Shown in pieces: positions 48,518 to 57,136 of a DNA stretch of 64,000 nt. The stretch comes from Pseudooceanicola marinus (GTDB lineage Bacteria > Pseudomonadota > Alphaproteobacteria > Rhodobacterales > Rhodobacteraceae): NCBI RefSeq assembly GCF_002786295.1, contig NZ_PGTC01000008.1, forward strand, positions 1 through 64,000, in the 5' to 3' direction. Every line of letters starts with the position of its first letter. The first letter of the stretch is position 1. A program made the translations under genes and the position numbers. The notes beneath the pieces were generated by a model, which was not told where the DNA came from, made no database searches, and was given only the letters and a program-made list of their open reading frames with translations.

Positions 48518-49633
48518 CTATCCGTCCTCCATCTGTAGCAAGAGCCCCGTGGACAGCAGCAGCGCCGCCACCGGGGGCGCCCAGGCGGCCAGGAGGACGG
48601 GGATCTGCCCGTTCTCGCCCAGCACCTGCGCGAAGTTGCGAATGTAGTAAAGGGTGAAGCCCAGCAGGATGGCGATCAGCACCGATTGCCCGGTCTTGCC
48701 AAAGCGCGCGGGACGCATGGTGAAGGCCGCCGACACCACGACCAGCGCCAGCAGGAACAGCGGCCGGGCCAGTTCCATGTTGAACCACACCGCGTGACGC
48801 CGGGCGGAGAACCCGGCCTGTTCAAGTTGCGCGATATAGGAGGGAAGCTCCCACACCGGGATCGCCGACGGGTCGCCGAAACTGTCGCGGATGCGCTCCT
48901 CGGTCAGGGTCGAGGGCAGGGAGTAGTGGCCGTGGGTTTCGGCCTCCGCCTCGGGGTTGATGCCGTTGGCGAGGGGCCAGATCTTCACGTTGTCCAGCTC
49001 CCAGGCGCCCTGCACCAGTTGCGCATGTCCGGCCTCAATACGGCGCAGCGGCCCGCCTTCCTCGCCATTGGGGCCAAGCGGCGCGTAGGAGATCATGGTG
49101 ACGTCGTAAAGCTCGGTCGCCTGCGGGTTGGACCGTGCGGCGCGGATCACCGTCTGCCCCTCGTCACCGCCCTGGCGCAGCCAGAGCCCCTCGGCAGAGA
49201 CCGACAGCGTGTCGCGCCCGCCGGAACGGTAGCCCTCTGAGACGTCGTTGTAGCGTTTCGAGGTGGAGGCGACGATCGGGTTGAACATGGCCACCGCCAC
49301 GATGCCGATCACCAGCGCCACGCCCAGGGGCGCCAGCAGGGTCTTCAGCGCCGAGCGTCCGGCGGCGCGGGCCACCACCAGTTCCGAGGACCGCGACAGG
49401 CTGATGAACAGCGCCACCGTCGCCAGGATCATGATCAGCGGCAGGATTTCATAGAGGCCGCGCGGCGCGTTCAGCAGCACCAGGCCGAGGACCTGGCCCA
49501 GGTTCACGTCGTAGCTGGACATCCGCCGCACCTGTTCCGCCAGGTCGATCATCGACGACAGCAGGAAGAAGATGCCGAAAACCATGGCAAAGCTGCGGGC
49601 GAAGCGGCGGGCGAAATAGGCGTGCAGGATCAT
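48518..49633 (-). CDS. lptG: LPS export ABC permease LptG
   Basis: A 371-residue permease with six spans and a large periplasmic beta-jellyroll. The Met at 49633 (MILHAYFARRFARSFAMVFG) overlaps the lptF stop by 4 bp. It forms the LptB2FG complex with LptF; lptB is not in this window. The jellyroll covers about residues 130-260. The final helices contain AAFTMRPARFGKTGQSVLIA. Confidence 0.94.
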   Translation of the reverse strand: MILHAYFARRFARSFAMVFGIFFLLSSMIDLAEQVRRMSSYDVNLGQVLGLVLLNAPRGLYEILPLIMILATVALFISLSRSSELVVARAAGRSALKTLLAPLGVALVIGIVAVAMFNPIVASTSKRYNDVSEGYRSGGRDTLSVSAEGLWLRQGGDEGQTVIRAARSNPQATELYDVTMISYAPLGPNGEEGGPLRRIEAGHAQLVQGAWELDNVKIWPLANGINPEAEAETHGHYSLPSTLTEERIRDSFGDPSAIPVWELPSYIAQLEQAGFSARRHAVWFNMELARPLFLLALVVVSAAFTMRPARFGKTGQSVLIAILLGFTLYYIRNFAQVLGENGQIPVLLAAWAPPVAALLLSTGLLLQMEDG

Positions 49634-50793
49634 GCGGCGGCCCCCAGCCCGGTGTCGCCCCGTGGGCGGCGCGGACGGCGGGCACGGCCAGCCCACCACA
49701 GCAGCAGGATGGAGATCACCATCCCCGTGGCCGAGGGCAGATAGAGCAGCGGCCAGAGCGTGCCGTCCCGGCGCACGGTGTCGGTCACGTTGCCCTCGAC
49801 GAATTTCACCACCACCAGCAGCAGGATCGCGAAGATGATCTGCCGCCAGACTCCGAAGCGGGAGAAACTGCCGATCTGCAGCGCCGAGAAGCCGATCAGC
49901 GCCGCGACCAGGCACAGCAGGGCCTGGGCGATGCGGTCGTTGCCCTCCTCAATGGCGCGGCCCGGGGTGGACCTGGTGCGCAGCGCCGCCTCTTCCGGGG
50001 TCAGCAGCAGCTCGAAGGTCGACAGGTCGCGCAGCCCGTAGCGCACCGCGCCCGAGGTGTCGATCAGCGCGCCGAGGTTGTAGGCGAAGTCCTGGAAGTG
50101 GGTGGTGTAGAGGCGATTGGTGGCCAGGGTCAGGCTTTGCGCCAGCCCGTCGATCATCACCAGCTTCGGGTCGGCCGGCAGCTCCGGGTCCTCGTTGGCG
50201 TTGACCAGGTAGGCACGGGCGGCGGAGAAGGTCTGCACCTCCTCGCTGTCGCGGCGATCGGACAGGAAGACATCGTGCAGCGTGCCGTCGGCGTCGATCG
50301 CGCGGATGTAGAAGGTGATGCCCGCCGCCGGATGCAGGAAGGTGCCCTCGGTCAGCATCCGCGCGGTGACGTTCTGCGAAATCTCCTGGTCGCGCCGCTC
50401 GATTTCCGCATGACTCATCGGCACCAGCAGATGGGTCAGCATCGACATCATCAGCGCGGTGATGAGGCCGAACCACAGCACCGGGCGCGCCAGGCGCCAG
50501 GGCGAGAACCCGGTGGCCTGCATCACCACCAGTTCGGATTCGGAGCTGAGCCGGTTGGTCACGTAGACGGCGGCGGCAAAGACGGCCATCGGCAGGATCT
50601 GCCGGATCACGTTGGGCAGGGTCAGCGCGGTGTATTCCAGGAAGACGGCGGCGGATTGCCCGTCCGCGATCAGCTGATCGAACAGGCGCACGGCCGAGTT
50701 GATCCAGTAGATCGCCACCAGGACCAGGGCGAAGAACCCGAAGAGCATCATCAGCTGCGACAGGATATATCTGTCGAATCGCGCCACGCGCAC
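49630..50793 (-). CDS. lptF: LPS export ABC permease LptF
   Basis: A 387-residue inner-membrane subunit of the LPS extractor. It begins MRVARFDRYILSQLMMLFGF and has the paired N- and C-terminal helix bundles around a periplasmic domain. The segment SSESELVVMQATGFSPWRLA is the cytoplasmic coupling loop contacting LptB. First gene of the lptF-lptG-lptD run; divergent from pepA with 284 bp between. Confidence 0.94.
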   Translation of the reverse strand: MRVARFDRYILSQLMMLFGFFALVLVAIYWINSAVRLFDQLIADGQSAAVFLEYTALTLPNVIRQILPMAVFAAAVYVTNRLSSESELVVMQATGFSPWRLARPVLWFGLITALMMSMLTHLLVPMSHAEIERRDQEISQNVTARMLTEGTFLHPAAGITFYIRAIDADGTLHDVFLSDRRDSEEVQTFSAARAYLVNANEDPELPADPKLVMIDGLAQSLTLATNRLYTTHFQDFAYNLGALIDTSGAVRYGLRDLSTFELLLTPEEAALRTRSTPGRAIEEGNDRIAQALLCLVAALIGFSALQIGSFSRFGVWRQIIFAILLLVVVKFVEGNVTDTVRRDGTLWPLLYLPSATGMVISILLLWWAGRARRPRRPRGDTGLGAAA

Positions 50794-51077
50794 CCCCCAA
50801 GGCGGCCGCGTCTCGTCGGCCCTTCGTTCTTTGATCTATTCGGTCCGCCGCAGCGGACACAGGCAGCCGCGGCTCGCCCCCCGGCGCCCCGCGTGGAGGA
50901 AAGTCTAGCGGGTTTCCCGGGCCGGGAAAACTGCATTCTGGTCATTGCGGCAATGGCAGGCTAGCTTCGCCGCAAAGCCGGGTGGCGGGGGCGCCGGGCG
51001 GGCCGGGACGCGGCCCGTGCCCCGGTGGCGTCCCCCCATAGACCCGGCAGCTCACCTGATCCGGAAGGAAGACACCC
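50794..51077. other. divergent lptF/pepA intergenic region
   Basis: 284 bp without a gene. It contains the pepA ribosome-binding site GGAAGGAAG before its GTG and a GC-rich middle. No RNA or clear sigma-70 promoter could be assigned. Confidence 0.4.
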
Positions 51078-52547
51078 GTGACTGATCCCGTTGCCCTGAC
51101 ATTCGCCGAAACCGATCTCGCTGACCTTGCTACGCGCCCGGGCCGCATTGCCCTGGTGATCGAACCCGAGGGCAAGATGACGGCGCCGGTGCGGCGGGTG
51201 AACAAGCTGACGCGCGGCGCCATTTCCCGACTGACCGAGGCCGAGAGCTGGGCCGACCGCAAATCGGGTGAGGTGATCACCCTGGCCTGGCCTCAGGGCC
51301 TCGCCGCCGAGGCGCTGGACGTGATGATCCTGCCGAAGAAACCGGAGGCGGCGCTGGCGCGATGCACCGGCGCCAAGCTGGGCAAGCTACTGGGTAAAGC
51401 AGGGATGCTGGTGCTGGCGGGCAACCTGAAGGCGCCCGAAGACCTGGCACTGGGCCTGAGCCTGCGCGCCTACGACTACGACGCGCAGAAGACCACCAAG
51501 GCCGATCCCAAGGGCGCCGTCACGATGATGTGCGCCGCGCCGCTGCCGGAGGCGGGCGCGGTGGATGCGCTTGCCCAGGGCGTCTTCTTCACCCGCGACC
51601 TGGTCAATGCGCCGGCGAACGTGCTGACGACGCCGGCCTTCGCCGATCAACTGGTTGAGCTGCACGCCTTGGGCCTTGAGATCGAGGTGCTGGAAGAACC
51701 GGCCCTGCGTGAGTTGGGCATGGGCGCGCTGCTCGCCGTGGGTGAGGCCTCGGTCACGCCGTCCAAGGTGGTGGTGATGCAGTGGAAAGGGGGGGCAAAG
51801 GGTGCCGCCCCGCTGGCGCTGGTCGGCAAGGGCGTGGTCTTCGACACCGGCGGCATCAGCCTGAAGCCCGTGGGCGGCATGGAAGACATGACCATGGACA
51901 TGGGCGGCGCGGGCACCGTCGCCGGCGTAATGAAGACCCTGGCCCTGCGCCAGGCCAAGGCCAATGTCGTGGGCCTCGTGGGGCTGGTCGAAAACATGCC
52001 CGCGGGCAACGCCTATCGCCCCGGTGACGTGCTGACGACGATGAAGGGCGATACGGTCGAGGTGATCTCCACCGATGCCGAGGGACGCCTCGTCCTGGCC
52101 GACGTGATGTGGTACGCGCAGGACCGTTTCAAACCGGCGGGGATGATCGATCTGGCCACGCTGACCGGGGCTGCGATCATCGCCCTGGGTCACGAGATGA
52201 CGGCGGTCTATGCCAACGAGGACGATTTCTGCGGCCAGTTCCTGAAGGCGGCGGGCACCGAGGGCGAAGGTGCCTGGCGGATGCCACTGGCCCAGGGCTA
52301 CGACGATCAGCTGAAAAGCCGCATCGCCGATATGAAGAACCTCGGTGGGCGTCCTGCGGGCTCGGTCACCGCGGCGCAGTTCCTGAAACGCTTCGTGAAG
52401 GACGAAACCCCCTGGATCCATCTCGACATCGCCGGCACCGCCTCGATCAAGGCGGGCACCGATCTGGCCCCCGCCGGGGCCACGGGCTGGGGTGTTCTGG
52501 CACTGAACCGGCTGGTCGCCGATGCCTTTGAACGCGGGGAGGACTGA
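51078..52547 (+). CDS. pepA: leucyl aminopeptidase (M17)
   Basis: A 489-residue M17 enzyme removing N-terminal residues with two metal ions. Active-site regions: VGKGVVFDTGGISLKPVGGM, MDMGGAGTVAGVM and STDAEGRLVLADVM (metal-binding Asp/Glu and catalytic Arg). GTG start with GGAAGGAAG upstream. PepA also binds DNA in some bacteria. holC starts 4 bp after its stop. Confidence 0.95.
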   Translation: MTDPVALTFAETDLADLATRPGRIALVIEPEGKMTAPVRRVNKLTRGAISRLTEAESWADRKSGEVITLAWPQGLAAEALDVMILPKKPEAALARCTGAKLGKLLGKAGMLVLAGNLKAPEDLALGLSLRAYDYDAQKTTKADPKGAVTMMCAAPLPEAGAVDALAQGVFFTRDLVNAPANVLTTPAFADQLVELHALGLEIEVLEEPALRELGMGALLAVGEASVTPSKVVVMQWKGGAKGAAPLALVGKGVVFDTGGISLKPVGGMEDMTMDMGGAGTVAGVMKTLALRQAKANVVGLVGLVENMPAGNAYRPGDVLTTMKGDTVEVISTDAEGRLVLADVMWYAQDRFKPAGMIDLATLTGAAIIALGHEMTAVYANEDDFCGQFLKAAGTEGEGAWRMPLAQGYDDQLKSRIADMKNLGGRPAGSVTAAQFLKRFVKDETPWIHLDIAGTASIKAGTDLAPAGATGWGVLALNRLVADAFERGED

Positions 52548-52551
52548 GCCC

Positions 52552-53016
52552 TTGGGCGAGGTCTATTTCTACCACCTGACCCGCTCCACCGTGGACGGGG
52601 CGCTGCAGAACCTGCTGCCGCGCGCGCTGGCCGCCGGCTGGCGCGTCGCTGTGCGCGGGCAGGATGCCGACCGGCTGAACTGGCTGGACCAGAAGCTGTG
52701 GCTGGGGCCCGAAGAGGGCTTCCTGCCCCATGGCCAGGACAAGGATCCCCATGCGGAGCTGCAACCCGTCCTGCTGACCCTTGGCCAGCCCGCCAATGCG
52801 CCCGATTGCCTGATGACCATCGACGGCGCCGGGTTGGAGCCCGAGGAGGTGACCAGCGTGAAACGGGCCTGCATCCTCTTCGACGGCCACGACGACCCGG
52901 CGGTGCAGCAGGCCCGCGTGCAGTGGAAGGCCCTGACCGGCGCGGGCTGCGCCGCCGTCTACTGGTCCGAGGAATCCGGCCGCTGGGAAAAGAAGGCGGA
53001 AAGCGCGGGGAGATAG
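52552..53016 (+). CDS. holC: DNA polymerase III subunit chi
   Basis: A 154-residue clamp-loader accessory protein that links the loader to SSB. TTG start at 52552, preceded by GGGAGG, giving MGEVYFYHLTRSTVDGA; a Met further upstream lies in the pepA frame overlap and has no ribosome-binding site. Body: LAAGWRVAVRGQDADRLNWL, FLPHG and ILFDGHDD typical of HolC. Conserved partner of pepA in proteobacteria. Confidence 0.92.
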   Translation: MGEVYFYHLTRSTVDGALQNLLPRALAAGWRVAVRGQDADRLNWLDQKLWLGPEEGFLPHGQDKDPHAELQPVLLTLGQPANAPDCLMTIDGAGLEPEEVTSVKRACILFDGHDDPAVQQARVQWKALTGAGCAAVYWSEESGRWEKKAESAGR

Positions 53017-53038
53017 GGCCGCCTTCAACCCCGGCCTT

Positions 53039-53064
53039 AATACTTAGCTGAATGGGTAAGTATT
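53039..53064. promoter_or_regulatory. palindromic operator before the arsR-type gene
   Basis: AATACTTA (53039-53046), ten-base spacer, TAAGTATT (53057-53064): a perfect 8-bp dyad in a GC-rich background, 39 bp before the start of an ArsR-family gene. It is the expected type of site for autoregulation by the dimeric winged helix. Confidence 0.7.
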
Positions 53065-53103
53065 TGCTTGCGTGCTGCGCGTGGCCCGTTTTAGGGTGCC
53101 TGT

Positions 53104-53463
53104 ATGACTGCAAACCTGGATGGGCTGTTCGCGGCCCTGGCCGATCCCACCCGGCGGGCGGTGGTGGAACGACTGATGACCGGCCCGGCGCCGGTCTCGG
53201 ACCTGCACGCCCCGCATGACATGGCGCTTCCAACCTTCCTGAAGCATCTGGGCAGGCTGGAGGCGGCTGGACTTGTCCGATCGCGCAAGATCGGCCGTGT
53301 CCGCATTGTCGAGATCGAGGCCGAGGGGCTGGCGGGGGCCGAAGACTGGCTGCGCCGAACCCAAGCCCTTTGGCAGGGCCGGCTGGACCGGCTGGCGGCC
53401 CTGGCCGCGACACAAGAGGAAGACGAGAATGACGGACTACCGGACGGTGCAACTGGAACGTGA
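53104..53463 (+). CDS. ArsR family transcriptional regulator
   Basis: A 119-residue winged-helix regulator (MTANLDGLFAALADPTRRAV) with recognition helix LPTFLKHLGRLEAAGLVRS. No metal-binding cysteines are seen, so it belongs to the non-metal class commonly paired with SRPBCC proteins. It overlaps the next gene by 35 bp. A perfect palindrome lies upstream. Confidence 0.9.
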   Translation: MTANLDGLFAALADPTRRAVVERLMTGPAPVSDLHAPHDMALPTFLKHLGRLEAAGLVRSRKIGRVRIVEIEAEGLAGAEDWLRRTQALWQGRLDRLAALAATQEEDENDGLPDGATGT

Positions 53464-53872
53464 CATGCCCTGCGACCCGGCACGGCTGTTTGCCCTGATG
53501 ACGGACCCGCGCCACCGCGCGGCCTGGATCGCCCCGGACGACAGCAGCGAGGTGGTGCTGGAATACTGCGATTGCCGCACCGGCGGGCGCGAAGAAACGC
53601 GCTCTGGCCCGAAGGAGGCCCCGGACTACACCACCACAGGACATTTTCACCTGGTCACCCCGGACTTCCTGTCGATGACAGAGGTGCTGACGATTGGCGG
53701 CGAGATCCTGTCGGTGTCGCTTTGCGGCCAGGAAATCGCGGCCCTTGGCATCGGCAGCCGCCTGACGGTGACCTTGCAGGTCACGAGCCTGGCCGGGCCA
53801 GAGTTGTTCGACGATTACGCCGGGGGCTGGTCTGCCGCGCTGGACAGCCTGGCGGCCCTGGCTGCCGCCTGA
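53429..53872 (+). CDS. SRPBCC (AHSA1/START-like) domain protein
   Basis: A 147-residue helix-grip protein (MTDYRTVQLERDMPCDPARL, then MTDPRHRAAWIAPDD, ending YAGGWSAALDSLAALAAA) with the C-terminal GGW found in this family. It probably binds a hydrophobic ligand. The ATG at 53429 is inside the arsR-type gene's 3' end and follows GAGGAAGA. The pair forms the common ArsR-AHSA1 module. Confidence 0.88.
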   Translation: MTDYRTVQLERDMPCDPARLFALMTDPRHRAAWIAPDDSSEVVLEYCDCRTGGREETRSGPKEAPDYTTTGHFHLVTPDFLSMTEVLTIGGEILSVSLCGQEIAALGIGSRLTVTLQVTSLAGPELFDDYAGGWSAALDSLAALAAA

Positions 53873-53876
53873 GGGC

Positions 53877-53918
53877 AAAAAGAAATCGGCGCGCCGGACC
53901 TCGAGGGGCGGCGCGCCG
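53877..53918 (-). terminator. terminator of hflX
   Basis: CGGCGCGCCG occurs at 53887-53896 and 53909-53918, and is self-complementary, giving a strong hairpin. On the minus strand it is followed by ATTTCTTTTT. Confidence 0.85.
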
Positions 53919-53927
53919 TCAAGGGAC

Positions 53928-55202
53928 TCAAAGCGCCCAGAACCGTTCCGCCTGGCGCGCGGTCCACAGCAGGTCCAGTTCCACCCCGTCCTCGGTCTGA
54001 CGTTCCGCCTGCACGATGCCTTCCTTGAAGGCCCAGGCGCGGCGCTTGCCGTCGGAGTAGGGCAGGACCACCGTCTCGCGCCGGCGCTCGGCGTCCAGCG
54101 CGCGGGTGACCTCGGTCAGCATCGCGTCGAGGCCCGCGCCGGTGATGGCGGAGATCGGCAGGATCTTGGGATCGCGGTCGGCCGCCGTCAGCAGCCGCGC
54201 CTCTTCCTCCTGCGGCAGCAGGTCGATCTTGTTCCAGACCTCCAGCACCGGCACGTCCTCGCTGAGGCCAAGGTCGGTCAGGATGTCCTCGACATCGGCC
54301 TTCTGTTCGCGGGTCTCGGGGTGCGAGATGTCGCGCACGTGCAGCACCAGGTCCGCTTCCAGCACCTCTTCCAGCGTGGCGCGGAAGGCCGCGACCAGCT
54401 GCGTGGGCAGGTCCGAGATGAAGCCCACGGTGTCCGAAAGGATCACCTCGGCCCCGGTTTCCAGCTTCACCCGGCGCATGGTCGGGTCCAGCGTGGCAAA
54501 GAGCATGTCCTTGGCCAGCACGTCGGCCCCGGTCAGCCGGTTGAACAGCGTGGATTTACCGGCGTTGGTGTAGCCCACCAGGGCGACGATCGGGAAGGGC
54601 ACCTTGGCGCGCGAGGCGCGGTGCAGCTCACGCGTTTTCACCACCTTCTCCAGCTGGCGACGCAGGCGCACCATCTGGTCGTCGATGGCGCGGCGGTCCG
54701 CCTCGATCTGGGTTTCGCCGGGACCGCCGACGAAGCCAAGGCCGCCACGCTGCCGTTCCAGGTGGGTCCAGGCACGCACCAGGCGGGTCCGCTGGTAGCC
54801 AAGCGCCGCCAGTTCCACCTGCAGCACGCCTTCGCGGGTGCGGGCGCGGTCCGAGAAGATCTCCAGGATCAGCCCGGTGCGGTCCAGGATCTTCACGTCC
54901 CAGGCCTTTTCCAGGTTGCGCTGCTGCTTCGGCGACACGGGGCCGTCGATCAGCACCAGCTCCGCCTCGGCAGCCGCCAGCGTCGCCTTCAGCTCTTCGA
55001 CCTTGCCGGATCCGAAAAGGGTTTTGGGTTGGGGCGTTGCGATCCGCACCAGCTGTTCGCCCACCACGTCGAGTCCGGGCAGAGCATGGGCGAGGCTCAC
55101 GGCCTCCGCCAATGCGTAAAGGGGCGCATGACGCGCCTCTTCTCCCTTGAACTCGGGATGGATCACGAAGGCGCGGGTCGGCGCCGTCTCATGTCCGATC
55201 AA
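53928..55202 (-). CDS. hflX: GTPase HflX
   Basis: A 424-residue ribosome-associated GTPase. N-terminal HflX domain, the glycine-rich linker [17 protein letters not shown], then G1 [20 protein letters not shown]3 [12 protein letters not shown] and G4 EVWNKIDLL. It starts with TTG at 55202 inside the hfq stop (TTGA), so translation depends on hfq; the nearest in-frame ATG would remove conserved residues. It splits stalled ribosomes in other bacteria. Confidence 0.95.
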   Translation of the reverse strand: MIGHETAPTRAFVIHPEFKGEEARHAPLYALAEAVSLAHALPGLDVVGEQLVRIATPQPKTLFGSGKVEELKATLAAAEAELVLIDGPVSPKQQRNLEKAWDVKILDRTGLILEIFSDRARTREGVLQVELAALGYQRTRLVRAWTHLERQRGGLGFVGGPGETQIEADRRAIDDQMVRLRRQLEKVVKTRELHRASRAKVPFPIVALVGYTNAGKSTLFNRLTGADVLAKDMLFATLDPTMRRVKLETGAEVILSDTVGFISDLPTQLVAAFRATLEEVLEADLVLHVRDISHPETREQKADVEDILTDLGLSEDVPVLEVWNKIDLLPQEEEARLLTAADRDPKILPISAITGAGLDAMLTEVTRALDAERRRETVVLPYSDGKRRAWAFKEGIVQAERQTEDGVELDLLWTARQAERFWAL

Positions 55203-55438
55203 TTGTCGCCGTCGCCTTCATAAAGGGAAATGGGCTGCGAGGGCATGATGGTCGAGATCGCATGCTTGTAAACCAGCTGTGCCTGGCCATCGCGGCGCAG
55301 CAGCACGCAGAAATTGTCAAACCAGGTGATCACGCCCTGAAGTTTCACGCCGTTGATCAGGAAAATCGTTACCGGAACCTTGGTTTTCCGAACGTGGTTC
55401 AGGAATGCGTCCTGAAGGTTCTGTCTATCGGAAGCCAT
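55199..55438 (-). CDS. hfq: RNA chaperone Hfq
   Basis: A 79-residue Sm-like protein that pairs small RNAs with targets. Sm1: [20 protein letters not shown]; Sm2: [16 protein letters not shown] with the KH signature. The Met at 55438 gives [18 protein letters not shown]. Operon order is trkA, trkH, hfq, hflX on the minus strand; 135 bp separate hfq from trkH. Confidence 0.97.
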   Translation of the reverse strand: MASDRQNLQDAFLNHVRKTKVPVTIFLINGVKLQGVITWFDNFCVLLRRDGQAQLVYKHAISTIMPSQPISLYEGDGDN

Positions 55439-55573
55439 TCTTGTTACGCCTTTTTTTCGTTTATTATTTGCCGTTCGCGGCTCTTGCAGAATTAACGCAT
55501 CGAGTATGGGGGCCATACGGGGAAGTTTCCACCCCCGATCTTTGGGTTTTCAATGCCCGAACGCGCGATTGCG

Positions 55574-57127
55574 TCAGTCCCGCCACAGGTCCGGGTTGAA
55601 AAGCGCCAGAATGGCCAGCAATTCCAGCCGCCCCATGATCATCACCGCACAAAGCGTCAGCTTGGCGGCGGTCGACAACTCCAGCAGGGCCACTGGTTCG
55701 GCGCCGCCCGTCACCGTCAGCTGCCCGGCATTGGCCAGGGCCGCGACCGACAGCACCGTGGCCTCCTCGAAGTTGATTCCGAAGAGCGCCAGCAGGGTCA
55801 TCGAACTGGCCAGGACGATGGCGAAGAGCATGAAGAAGACCCAGGCCTGGAAGGCGCCGTGGCGGCGGATGCGGCGCCCGGTAATGCCGCTGCCCGAGAC
55901 CGAGGAGGGGTGCACCAGCCGGTCCAACTCGCGTCGGCCCTGGAGGTAGAGCGTGTAGACCCGCAGGAGTTTGACGCCCCCTGCGGTCGTGGCCACGCCG
56001 CCACCAATCATCGACAGCCCCATCAGGACCATGCCGGGAGTCGTAAGCCCCGACCAGTCCTGCGCGGTCTGCCACTGCTGGCTTTCCCATCCGGTCGTCG
56101 TCAGGAAGGACAGCACGGTGAAGACAGCGCCCCAGAGCGCGCCGAAGCCCAGTCCCAGATCATCGGCGGCCTGGACGTCGAAGGCCCCGATCCAGTGACG
56201 CAGGAACAGCAGTAGCGGCACCACGGCGACCAGCGACAGGCCGACGCGGAACTCCGGGTCCTTGTGCAGTCCGATGCGGGCCGTGACCGTGTCCGAGGAA
56301 AACGCCACGCGCGACAGGGCGAAGAGCAGGAAGAGCGCGATGAAAACCTCGCCCAGCACGCCCGAGCCCGAGTGCGACGGTCCGCCCACAGGGCTGATGC
56401 CCGAAGTCGACATTGTGGCCATGGCATGCATCAGCGCGACCAGCGGCCGGTCGCCCGCTATCAGCAGCAGCACGCAAAGCGCGAAGGTCAGCCCGATGTA
56501 GATCGGCCCCAGCTGGATCGCACCGCGGACCACCCGGCGCATGACGCCGGCGCGCTGGAAACGGGCCATGCGGGTCGTCGTCTCGTCGCGGCCGGCGGCG
56601 GTGATCTCGAACCCGCCCAGCGACAGCGGCGCCATCACGGCGGCGGCGCAGACCCAGATCATGAAACCGCCCATCCAGGCCACTTGGGCCCGCCACAGGT
56701 GCAGCGGCGCGTTCAGCCGGCGCGGATCGTCGAAGAAGGTCATGCCGGTGGTGGTGAAGGAGGACACCATCTCCACGTAGGCGTTGATGAAATGGGTGTT
56801 GGGCAGGCTCTCGGCAAAGGGCACGGCCAGCAGCAGCGGCAGCACCAGGAAAGCCGCAAAAAGCGACAGGAGTGCCAGCAGATCGGCGCGTCCCGTCGTT
56901 TCTTCGGCGCGCGCGCCGCGCGCCAGGCCGATCATCACCGCCACTGAGGTGCCCAGAAGCGAGGTGTAGAAGAAGTGCCGCGCGGTCGAGAAATCCTCGA
57001 CCCCCAGGGCCAGGGCCGCCGGCACCAGCATCGACAGCGACAGCAGCGCGAACAGGACAAGGAACAGCGGCTGCCCCTCCAGGAGGGGGCGCAGCCCGCG
57101 GGCATCGGACGGGGAGGCGGCGCGCAC
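55574..57127 (-). CDS. trkH: Trk potassium uptake membrane subunit TrkH
   Basis: A 517-residue potassium channel subunit with four repeated pore loops, for example SSFTTTGMTFFDDPRRLN and ATMSTSGISPVGG. GTG start at 57127, 9 bp after the trkA stop. It works with TrkA, the NAD-binding gate encoded just before it. Confidence 0.94.
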   Translation of the reverse strand: MRAASPSDARGLRPLLEGQPLFLVLFALLSLSMLVPAALALGVEDFSTARHFFYTSLLGTSVAVMIGLARGARAEETTGRADLLALLSLFAAFLVLPLLLAVPFAESLPNTHFINAYVEMVSSFTTTGMTFFDDPRRLNAPLHLWRAQVAWMGGFMIWVCAAAVMAPLSLGGFEITAAGRDETTTRMARFQRAGVMRRVVRGAIQLGPIYIGLTFALCVLLLIAGDRPLVALMHAMATMSTSGISPVGGPSHSGSGVLGEVFIALFLLFALSRVAFSSDTVTARIGLHKDPEFRVGLSLVAVVPLLLFLRHWIGAFDVQAADDLGLGFGALWGAVFTVLSFLTTTGWESQQWQTAQDWSGLTTPGMVLMGLSMIGGGVATTAGGVKLLRVYTLYLQGRRELDRLVHPSSVSGSGITGRRIRRHGAFQAWVFFMLFAIVLASSMTLLALFGINFEEATVLSVAALANAGQLTVTGGAEPVALLELSTAAKLTLCAVMIMGRLELLAILALFNPDLWRD

Positions 57128-57136
57128 CGGCCCGTC

